From Pseudorhodobacter antarcticus (GTDB lineage: Bacteria; Pseudomonadota; Alphaproteobacteria; Rhodobacterales; Rhodobacteraceae): a stretch of DNA of 6,562 nt. The position numbers and the translations under genes are program-made. This document shows positions 1 through 6,197 of the stretch, in pieces. The stretch covers positions 1 through 6,562 of the forward strand of contig CAMAWZ010000135.1 of NCBI GenBank assembly GCA_945861995.1. Direction: 5' to 3'. Position 1 is the first letter of the stretch; the number at the start of each line of letters is the position of its first letter. The notes beneath the pieces were generated by a model, which was given only the letters and a program-made list of their open reading frames with translations, did not search any database and was not told the DNA's origin.

Positions 1-1055
1 TTGGCGCGGGCATAAAGCGGCAAGAATTGCCCTGCAAAGGCGTGCAAGGCGGCGGTCTTTTGGGCGGCAGACAAAGCAATGCGCTGGGGGCGCGCAGCCT
101 CGACGCGCAGCATGAACGCATCCAGTTGCGCCGAAAATTCAGGCGGCAACGCGGTGCGGGTGGCTTTGGTTGGAAACTTGTCAGTTTTCGCACCAAAGGC
201 TTTGGCTGCGCTTTCCCCATACAGAAAAACACTTTCTAACCCTGCCAAAACAGAAGTTTTCTGCCGCGAAAGATCAATTGCGCCCAATTTGTCGGCGGCT
301 TTTACATCGGTTACCGACCCTGCCTTTAGATAGGGCAGAAGTGCCGAAACAACCCGCGCACCGTCGCCCATTAGAACTTGGTCAACCAGTCCTGCCTCGG
401 TCTCGTTTCCACTTAGGCCGAACATCTGTTTGGCCTGCGCCAAAGTGAGCGGTCGCGCAAAGCCATCAGCCTCGCCCGCTATCGCGGCCATCAGCCCGTG
501 AAAATCGCTGCCCGAATAATGGCGCGCGACATCCCGCACACTGTCAGGCGCAAGGGTTTGGGCCATTTCTTCGATGATATCTTCGCGCAAAATGCGCGCG
601 GCGCGGTCATCCATTTCCTGAAACGCGGGCGAAACCCCCGCCTCAAGGGGAAAGCGGCGCAGCAAGGTTGCGCAAAAACTGTGGATGGTTTGAATGCGCA
701 GACCGCCTGGGCTTTCAATGGCGCGGGCGAACAACTGGCGGGCATGGGCCAAATCGGCGGCGGCCAGCGGCGCGCCATCGCCATGGCCCAAATCTTTCAG
801 CGCCGTGCGCAAGGCAGGTTCAGGCATCATCGCCCAAGCGCCCAAACGTTCAAAAAGACGGTTCTGCATCTCGGTCGCGGCGGCTTTGGTATAGGTTAGG
901 CACAAGATATGTTGGGGCGAGACACCCGATAAAAGCAGCCGCGCCACGCGGTCGATTAGAACCTTGGTTTTGCCAGACCCCGCATTAGCCGACAGCCACG
1001 TGCTGGTGGCGGGATTGGCGGCGTTGTGCTGTGCTAGGGTTGCGTCATTTATCAT
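1..1055 (-). CDS. addA: AddA helicase-nuclease subunit, 5' part only (gene runs off the window)
   Basis: This is the N-terminal part (351 codons) of the UvrD/Rep-like (SF1) helicase subunit of the AddAB double-strand-break repair enzyme, which unwinds and resects broken ends for RecA. I translated it by hand from the minus strand and the frame is open to the window edge. Visible motifs are a Q-motif-like LAQHNAANP (residues 7-15), Walker A ANAGSGKT (23-30, Lys29), motif Ia CLTYTKAAATEM (52-63) and TIHSF (123-127). Motifs II-VI and the C-terminal nuclease would lie beyond position 1; alphaproteobacterial AddA is about three times this length. The ATG at 1055-1053 is chosen because a strong AGGAGGG sits just upstream and the protein then begins MINDATLAQ, as expected. 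A nearer ATG at 1048 meets a stop after four codons. The start overlaps the end of addB by 11 bases, which suggests coupled synthesis of the two subunits. Residues about 220-300 match no motif and use somewhat more A/T-rich codons. Confidence 0.96.
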   Translation of the reverse strand, partial: MINDATLAQHNAANPATSTWLSANAGSGKTKVLIDRVARLLLSGVSPQHILCLTYTKAAATEMQNRLFERLGAWAMMPEPALRTALKDLGHGDGAPLAAADLAHARQLFARAIESPGGLRIQTIHSFCATLLRRFPLEAGVSPAFQEMDDRAARILREDIIEEMAQTLAPDSVRDVARHYSGSDFHGLMAAIAGEADGFARPLTLAQAKQMFGLSGNETEAGLVDQVLMGDGARVVSALLPYLKAGSVTDVKAADKLGAIDLSRQKTSVLAGLESVFLYGESAAKAFGAKTDKFPTKATRTALPPEFSAQLDAFMLRVEAARPQRIALSAAQKTAALHAFAGQFLPLYARA

Positions 1056-4005
1056 CGCCGCCCTCCTGCCCAACAGGGATGGTCACTGCAAAATCGCTGG
1101 TCTGCCATTCGCCATACCGCATCAGGTGATCATAGTCGCCATCAAAGCCTGCGCGAAAATCGGCGCGCCTTGCGGTATATGCCGCGTCTGGGCGCAGATA
1201 AGCTGCGACCAGGTCATGCAAGATTTGCGCCTCGGCGCTCAGATCATCGGGGCTAAGATCGGTTTCAATGGCCTTCGTGCCGCGCGCCAAGGAAATATAG
1301 CTAATCTTGGCCACCTGCGCGCGGCCAAGCGCGGGAAAGCCGCCATTTTCGGCCATGACGGCGGCGAAATGCAATTGTTTGCGATGCTGGGCCTGTTCAT
1401 CCTTTGACGGGGCAGCGCCTGTTTTATAGTCAATCAAATGCAAACGGCCATCGGGCAGGCGGTCAATCCTGTCAGGCGTACCTGTTAGGGTAAAATCCAA
1501 ATCAGGAAGGGCATAGCGGCCTTTCTTTTCCACGGCCAGCGTTGTGCCTTCGTGTTTTTGATCCTGATCCAAAAAGAAATCGGCCACGTGCATCAGTTTG
1601 GCCAGCCACAACGCGCGCGTGGCTGGAAAGGGAATCTGGTCACCAAAAACCTGCGCCGCGATGTCTTGAAGCCGCGCGCGGGCGGCGTCGCGGTTTTCAT
1701 CTTCGGGGCGGGTTTTGACGACGGTTTCCAGAATCTTATGCCCGACCATACCGCGATCGCGTGCATCTGCCTGCGCGCGCAGGGGGGCCAGCGGTTGCAG
1801 GCCAAGGATATAGCGCGCGTAAACGTGATAGGGGTTGATGATCAGCTGCTCCATCGCCGTTACGGGCAATTCGCGGGGACGCGCGGCCAGCGGTGGCACG
1901 GGCGCTGGGCGGGGGCTGGGCCGTAAGGCGGGATCGGACAGCATCGCCGCGCTGGGCAAATCCAGCGCGCGCGACATCGCCAGCCATTCTGCCCCGCGCG
2001 CGCACATTGCGTCCAATGCCTGCGGCCCGTTTTTCTGCGGCAGGCCTTGCATCAGATTGGTCAGGCGGTTCAGCCAGCGCGAGGGGATCGTTTCGCTCTC
2101 GGCATTGCGCGTGGCGCGGCTAAGCACAACCTTTGGTGCGCCAATCGCTTGCTGAAAATCATGCGCTGCAAGGCCGATTTGGCGGTCGGGCAGCAAAAGT
2201 GCAGCGTCCTTGCGCATTTTGCGGTTGAGCCACGGGTCAGGTTCGGGCGATTTGGGCCAAATCGCATCATTCAGCCCGCCTAAGATAACCAGATCACAGC
2301 CCTGCACCCGCGCCTCGATCGTGCCCCAAATCAGAATGTTTGGATGGGCGATTTGGGGTTCGCGCAATTGGCGCGATTGGATCAGCGTGTCGAACAGCTG
2401 GCGGTAATCCTGTGCTGTCATCGTGCCGCCTGCATCAGCCTCGGCGGTCAACTCGCCCAGCAAAGCGCGGGCGGCAATGCCTGCCACCTCGGCCCATAGG
2501 GCAGAATTTGGGCCGCCCGCGATGGACTCGGCCAGCGCAATATGGCTGGCGACGTGATGCGCCAAGGGCTGCGGCGCGCTATCGCAGCGGGCTGAAAACA
2601 GTGGCTTTAGCAGTGCGGCCCAGTCAGCGGCGCCCGGTATCGCGCGCGCGGCGGCCCACCCGCTAAGCATCGTAAAATCTGGAAAGGCAGGGCCATTGCG
2701 GCGCAGGTGCAATTCCAATTCGCGCGTCAACAAAAGGTGTCTACCCCGCCCTTCTATCGATGCAGTCAACGGGTGCTTTAGCAGATCGATCAGGCGGTCA
2801 ATGGTCAACGCCTCGCAGCGCAGCGCTGCAATTTGCCGCAAAAACCGCCCCGCAGCCGACAGGGCTAAGGGCCGACCACCCGAATCGTCGGGCACCAAGG
2901 CCCACCGATCCAGCGCAGCGGTCACTTGCCGCGATAACCCGCGATCTGGCGTGATCAGCGCAGCTTTGACCCCATCTTCGGCGGCTTTGCGCAAGATTAG
3001 GGCAATGGCCAGCGCTTCGGCCCGTGGCGAGGGGGCTTGCAGCAGCGTTAGCCCCGCCGTCGCCTGCACCAAATCGGGCAGCATCGGGCCATCTCGCAGC
3101 CATTGGTCAGTCACGGGGGCAGGGTGCAGCGCCAGCGACACCAATGCATTGCGCATGGGCGCGGGCGCGGGTGTATCAACCCAAGGCTGCACATCGCTGG
3201 GGGTAAAGCCGATCTGATCCATCAAGTGGCGAAAGCGAAACTGAGGATGGTCTTCGCTGGTCAGCGCGTCATCCATATGCCGCCACACCGCTTCTGGAAG
3301 ATCAAAATCATAGCCGGGCAAAATGATCGCGCCTTGTGGCAGGGCGGCAATTGCCTGCATAAATTCGGCCGTGGCTTTGCGAGAACCTGTCGTGCCTGCA
3401 ATGATCACGGGGTCTTGCGGCGGGCTGGCCTGCCACAGGGCAGACAGGGCGGCCACGGCTGCGCGCCGCCGTGCCTCTGGCCCATCTCCCGCCGCAAACA
3501 GGGGGGCGACGATGCGTAGAAAGTCCTGCGTGCGCGCCCAGTGGGCAGAATAATCGCCCACATCCAACGCGGAAATGGCCTGCGGCGATACCCCCTCGCT
3601 TTGCATTTCATCCAGCAGGCGCGACAAGCTGATGGCAAGATCAAAGGTCGCCGAACGCGGGGCCAGATCGGGCTGCGCCTGAAGCAAAGCCGCGATCAGG
3701 GTAGAGATTTCCAATTGCCGACGCAGCGGCGAAGTGGCCGTACTTCGCACCAAACGCGGGTCTTGATCCACCTGTGTCAGCAACCGCAAACGGGGCAGAA
3801 ACTGCGCCCCCTGGCTGGTGAAAATTTGCGCAACGCGCGCCTGCATACGGTTGGTGTTCAGGTACAACGTCACGCGGGCCATCGCCTCGGGCGGGGCGCT
3901 GGCCATCCGTGCCTGCAATCCTGCGACCGCGAGTTTGGGAAAATCGCAGCCAGGGGGCAGGGCGAAAATGCGGGGGGTGGTGGGCGTTGTTTTGGCGTCA
4001 AACAC
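1045..4005 (-). CDS. addB: AddB, double-strand break repair subunit, alphaproteobacterial type
   Basis: This is the partner of AddA: an inactivated helicase fold with a RecB-type nuclease at the C-terminus, which cuts one strand during end resection. The protein is 986 aa and complete. The N-terminus reads FALPPG where Firmicutes AddB has a Walker A motif, so no ATP-binding P-loop is visible. Family-like blocks are AGTTGS (203-208), ILPG (228-231), LQAPSPRAEA (322-331) and VILGGLNDAIWP (573-584). The nuclease domain spans about 720-970, with His756, GTPDRID (842-848, Asp845), IDYK (858-861, Asp859 and Lys861) and QLHFAA (Gln877), so its catalytic set is intact. No cysteine follows the nuclease lysine, so the Fe-S cluster known from Bacillus AddB should be absent. 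The GTG at 4005 is preferred over the ATG at 4080: GGAAAGG lies 7 bases upstream, the protein then starts MFDAK, and the extra 25 residues of the longer reading lie wholly inside the upstream gene. It overlaps that gene by 8 bases and addA by 11. Confidence 0.96.
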   Translation of the reverse strand: MFDAKTTPTTPRIFALPPGCDFPKLAVAGLQARMASAPPEAMARVTLYLNTNRMQARVAQIFTSQGAQFLPRLRLLTQVDQDPRLVRSTATSPLRRQLEISTLIAALLQAQPDLAPRSATFDLAISLSRLLDEMQSEGVSPQAISALDVGDYSAHWARTQDFLRIVAPLFAAGDGPEARRRAAVAALSALWQASPPQDPVIIAGTTGSRKATAEFMQAIAALPQGAIILPGYDFDLPEAVWRHMDDALTSEDHPQFRFRHLMDQIGFTPSDVQPWVDTPAPAPMRNALVSLALHPAPVTDQWLRDGPMLPDLVQATAGLTLLQAPSPRAEALAIALILRKAAEDGVKAALITPDRGLSRQVTAALDRWALVPDDSGGRPLALSAAGRFLRQIAALRCEALTIDRLIDLLKHPLTASIEGRGRHLLLTRELELHLRRNGPAFPDFTMLSGWAAARAIPGAADWAALLKPLFSARCDSAPQPLAHHVASHIALAESIAGGPNSALWAEVAGIAARALLGELTAEADAGGTMTAQDYRQLFDTLIQSRQLREPQIAHPNILIWGTIEARVQGCDLVILGGLNDAIWPKSPEPDPWLNRKMRKDAALLLPDRQIGLAAHDFQQAIGAPKVVLSRATRNAESETIPSRWLNRLTNLMQGLPQKNGPQALDAMCARGAEWLAMSRALDLPSAAMLSDPALRPSPRPAPVPPLAARPRELPVTAMEQLIINPYHVYARYILGLQPLAPLRAQADARDRGMVGHKILETVVKTRPEDENRDAARARLQDIAAQVFGDQIPFPATRALWLAKLMHVADFFLDQDQKHEGTTLAVEKKGRYALPDLDFTLTGTPDRIDRLPDGRLHLIDYKTGAAPSKDEQAQHRKQLHFAAVMAENGGFPALGRAQVAKISYISLARGTKAIETDLSPDDLSAEAQILHDLVAAYLRPDAAYTARRADFRAGFDGDYDHLMRYGEWQTSDFAVTIPVGQEGGDDK
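1061..1067 (-). promoter_or_regulatory. Strong ribosome binding site of addA
   Basis: AGGAGGG lies five bases before the addA ATG at 1055, within the last codons of addB (Gln-Glu-Gly). It is the best Shine-Dalgarno match among the gene starts of the window and settles the addA start. Confidence 0.85.
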
Positions 4006-4684
4006 GCAGCAGCCTTTCCGCAATTGCAATACCGTCTGGGCTGCCAACATCGCACCAACCACCATTGTGAAAAGTACCAAAGGCGCGCCCCTGTGCGATC
4101 AGCTTGTCCCAGATTAGACCCAAAGAAAAGACATTTTGCGGCAATTCGGCCAAGGTCGCAGGGTTCAGAATTTGCGCGCCCAGATAAATCGGGGTTTCGC
4201 GCCCTTTGGCGCGGCTTAGGCGGCCATCAGGGGCGATCAGGAAATCACCTGCGCCGCTGTGGCCCAGCGCATCCGCGCGTTGGGCCAGCAGCAAAAGCGC
4301 GTCCATCTTGCTGGCATCCCACACCGCGAGGAGTTGGGTCAGCGGGTTCTCGCCCGTCCAAACGGCATCAGAATTCAGCAGCAACACGGGGCCTTTGCCC
4401 AGCAGTGGAAGGGCCGCGCGCAGCCCGCCACCTGTTTCCAAAATATCGCCCCTTTCCCACGACAGGGCAATGTCTTTGCCTGCCAAATGGGCGGCAATTT
4501 GATCGCCCAGATAATGCAGGTTCACCACAATTCTGCCTACCCCTGCACCGCGCGCCACATTTAGGGCGTGATCGATCAGGGGTTTGCCTGCAACAGGGAT
4601 TAGCGGTTTTGGCATAGTTTTGGTCAGCGCGCCCATGCGCGTGCCAAACCCTGCAGCAAAGATCATCAGGGGTAGGTTTGACAT
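3998..4684 (-). CDS. murU: MurU-type sugar-1-phosphate nucleotidyltransferase (probable MurNAc-1-P uridylyltransferase)
   Basis: This cytoplasmic enzyme probably transfers UMP from UTP to MurNAc-alpha-1-phosphate, giving UDP-MurNAc and PPi in peptidoglycan recycling and bypassing de novo synthesis by MurA/MurB. At 228 aa it has the short single-domain length of MurU, without the C-terminal beta-helix of GlmU. Visible motifs are the nucleotide-binding loop FAAGFGTRMGALTKTMPKPL (9-28), ETGGGL (83-88), the metal-binding NSDAVW (104-109, Asp106) and a C-terminal WCDVGSP (210-216, Asp212), likely the second metal ligand. The assignment over a mannose-1-P guanylyltransferase or glucose-1-P thymidylyltransferase rests on length and on the adjacent AmgK-like kinase, which would supply the substrate. 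The ATG at 4684 has AAGG five bases upstream and overlaps the kinase gene by 19 bases. An in-frame ATG at 4666 would overlap the kinase stop by only one base but lacks a ribosome binding site. Fold and reaction class are certain; substrate is inferred. Confidence 0.88.
   Translation of the reverse strand: MSNLPLMIFAAGFGTRMGALTKTMPKPLIPVAGKPLIDHALNVARGAGVGRIVVNLHYLGDQIAAHLAGKDIALSWERGDILETGGGLRAALPLLGKGPVLLLNSDAVWTGENPLTQLLAVWDASKMDALLLLAQRADALGHSGAGDFLIAPDGRLSRAKGRETPIYLGAQILNPATLAELPQNVFSLGLIWDKLIAQGRAFGTFHNGGWCDVGSPDGIAIAERLLRV
4013..4019 (-). promoter_or_regulatory. Ribosome binding site supporting the GTG start of addB
   Basis: GGAAAGG lies seven bases before GTG 4005, inside the last codons of the nucleotidyltransferase gene. 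It supports the GTG over the longer ATG reading that begins at 4080. Confidence 0.65.
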
Positions 4685-5673
4685 TTTGACCTTAGCTGTT
4701 GCAGGGCGGCGGGGGTTGGCTGCGGCAGATCGCGGGCACAGATTTTTGCCAAATCATTCAGCGCGGGATGGGCAAGGTTTTGCTGCAAATGCTGCCAAAC
4801 GTGCGGGATAAGAGGCAGATATTGCGGCTTGCCCTGATGGGTGCAAAGCTGGGCAAATATCCCCAATATCCGCAAGGCCCGTTGCGCGCCAAAGGTGGCA
4901 TATGCCGCTGCGAAATCTGTCTCTAACTCGCCAGTAAGAGACAGAAAACGGCTCTTCATCGCAACTTGGGTTGCTGGCGATACATCGCGCCGCGCGTCTT
5001 GCAGCAATGACACCAGATCATAGCAAGCCTGCCCCATTTGGGCGAGTTGAAAGTCCAGCAGCCCCACTTGGGCAAGGCCCATGCGGGCAGGCAGGTGCAT
5101 CAGGTTTTCGGCATGATAATCGCGCAGGATCAGGACGCGGGGGCCGTTCGCATGGCGGGCAATCGCGCTGGTTAAAGCGGTGTGCAGATCATCGAGCGAT
5201 GGCATTTGCCCCATGATGCCCCCTGAATAACGCGTCAGCGACAGCATCGCAGCATCAGCCCAATCTGTGGCGGTCAGGTTCGGCAGGCCCTGCGGCGCGG
5301 GGTGGCTTTGCAGATGGGCCAGCACATCTATTGCCCCCGAATACAGGCCGATTTCGCGCTGTGGCGCGGCCTGCAAAAGCCGCGCAAAAACCCCATCGCC
5401 GAAATCTTCCAGCAGTAAAAACCCCTGCATCAAATCTTGCGCGATGCAGCGCGGCGCGGACAGGCCCAGCGCGGTCAGGTGGTTTGCGATCAGCACAAAC
5501 TGCGCAGGGTCATCTGCGCCGCCAACTGGCGCGTCCATTAACACCGCGCTTTGTGTGCCCAGCGTTAGGCGCATATAGCTGCGTGCAGATGCATCGCCCG
5601 CAAGCGGGGCGCGTGCGGCGGCGGCCCAACCGACCGCTTCCAAAAATGCGTTACATTCGGCGATGCGCGTCAT
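4666..5673 (-). CDS. amgK: AmgK-type MurNAc/GlcNAc anomeric kinase (aminoglycoside phosphotransferase fold)
   Basis: This probable cytoplasmic kinase phosphorylates the anomeric C1 hydroxyl of MurNAc and/or GlcNAc with ATP, giving the substrate of the downstream MurU-like enzyme. The protein is 335 aa, normal for the family. It shows the kinase-like layout: GDASARSYMRL near the N-terminus (26-36, the nucleotide-binding lobe), the hinge region LLLEDFGD (86-93), the catalytic loop RDYHAENLM (184-192, Asp185 as presumed base, Asn190 as metal ligand), the metal-binding LLDFQ (205-209, Asp207) and YDLVSLLQDARRDV (218-231). Where other AmgK-like kinases, as I recall them, often read DFQDA, this one reads DFQLA. 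The ATG at 5673 forms an ATGA overlap with the tsaE stop. Reading on to an ATG at 5808 would add 45 residues encoded wholly inside tsaE, in low-complexity Arg/Pro-rich sequence. No clear Shine-Dalgarno precedes it, which fits translation by re-initiation. It may be annotated only as a 'phosphotransferase'. Confidence 0.88.
   Translation of the reverse strand: MTRIAECNAFLEAVGWAAAARAPLAGDASARSYMRLTLGTQSAVLMDAPVGGADDPAQFVLIANHLTALGLSAPRCIAQDLMQGFLLLEDFGDGVFARLLQAAPQREIGLYSGAIDVLAHLQSHPAPQGLPNLTATDWADAAMLSLTRYSGGIMGQMPSLDDLHTALTSAIARHANGPRVLILRDYHAENLMHLPARMGLAQVGLLDFQLAQMGQACYDLVSLLQDARRDVSPATQVAMKSRFLSLTGELETDFAAAYATFGAQRALRILGIFAQLCTHQGKPQYLPLIPHVWQHLQQNLAHPALNDLAKICARDLPQPTPAALQQLRSKCQTYP
4690..4693 (-). 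promoter_or_regulatory. Probable ribosome binding site of the murU-like gene
   Basis: AAGG lies five bases before ATG 4684, within the end of the kinase gene. It favours this start over the in-frame ATG at 4666, which has no purine-rich stretch before it. Confidence 0.55.
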
Positions 5674-6155
5674 ACGGAGAAGGCCGATTTCAGCGCAGAA
5701 ATCAGCGCAGGGCAAGCCCCGCGAAGATGGGCTATGCGGCCTTCGCCTGCCATGGACAGCGACAGGGAAATTGCATGGGGTGGGATTTGCGCCAAACGGT
5801 CGGGCCATTCAATCAGGCACAGCGCCTTGCCCATTGCGTCCTCTAGGCCCAATTCCGTCACCTCATAGCTGTGGGTTAGCCGATACAGATCGGCGTGCCA
5901 AATCTCGAACTCGGCTTCATAGCTTTTCACAAGGGTAAAGCTGGGCGAGGGCACTTCGGTATGCTGTCCCAAATGCGCGCGGATGACCGCGCGGGCGAAA
6001 TGGCTTTTTCCAGCGCCCACTGGGCCCGACAGCAGCACCGTATCCCCCGCGCCTAGGTGATCGGCGCAAATTTGCGCAAAGCGGGTGGCGCTTGCCTCAT
6101 CCGGCAGGAATATCTGCACATCGGGCGCGTTACGGATTAGGACGGGTAAGGACAT
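5670..6155 (-). CDS. tsaE: TsaE, ATPase of the tRNA t6A modification complex
   Basis: TsaE (formerly YjeE) is the P-loop ATPase that works with TsaD and TsaB to make N6-threonylcarbamoyladenosine at position 37 of ANN-decoding tRNAs, in the cytoplasm. The protein is 161 aa, typical of the family. Visible are Walker A GPVGAGKS (44-51, Lys50), the switch-like PSPSFTLVKSYE (69-80), the conserved WHADLYRL (86-93) and ELGLEDAM followed by LIEWPDRL (101-108, 114-121). The serine at 51 replaces the commoner threonine and should still bind Mg-ATP. The ATG at 6155 is the first possible start: an in-frame TAA lies four codons upstream. No strong ribosome binding site is seen before it. The gene follows the PAS-protein gene after 42 bases and shares ATGA with the kinase gene. 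TsaD and TsaB are not in the window. Confidence 0.96.
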   Translation of the reverse strand: MSLPVLIRNAPDVQIFLPDEASATRFAQICADHLGAGDTVLLSGPVGAGKSHFARAVIRAHLGQHTEVPSPSFTLVKSYEAEFEIWHADLYRLTHSYEVTELGLEDAMGKALCLIEWPDRLAQIPPHAISLSLSMAGEGRIAHLRGACPALISALKSAFSV

Positions 6156-6173
6156 AAGCCATGTTTACCAAAG

Positions 6174-6193
6174 CCCCCCCCGCTGGCAAGCGG
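6174..6193 (-). other. Short hairpin running into a G8 tract between the PAS gene and tsaE
   Basis: Read on the minus strand, CCGCT-TGCC-AGCGG (6193-6180) forms a perfect 5-bp stem with a 4-base loop, and its last two G are the start of a run of eight G (6181-6174). It sits in the only gene-free gap in the window, 42 bases long. There is no T-tract after it, so it is not a standard intrinsic terminator. It might weakly pause or attenuate transcription into tsaE, or be neutral. Confidence 0.35.
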
Positions 6194-6197
6194 TGAT

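Noticed and set aside
1995..2006. Alternating CG runs (also near 2641-2650) as possible Z-DNA or regulatory elements
   Set aside because: They fall in Ala/Arg codons of addB and match the general GCG/CGC codon preference of the window.
2696..3217. Plus-strand open frames inside addB, such as the 173-codon one here and others at 964-1407 and 1552-1926
   Set aside because: All are antisense to addB or the addA/addB junction, show Arg/Ser/Ala-rich sequence without domains, and lack ribosome binding sites.
4006..4080. Longer addB reading from ATG 4080
   Set aside because: The added 25 residues are entirely in murU sequence, and GTG 4005 has a better-placed ribosome binding site and gives the expected family N-terminus.
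3541..4617. A 358-codon open frame on the plus strand across the addB/murU junction
   Set aside because: It is antisense to two well-supported genes, is rich in Arg/His/Pro/Gly and low in any family motif, and is the kind of long opposite-strand frame that GC-rich coding produces by chance.
5674..5808. Longer kinase reading from ATG 5808
   Set aside because: The extra 45 residues lie inside tsaE, look like out-of-frame Pro/Arg/Ser-rich sequence, and the ATGA junction at 5673 gives the natural start.
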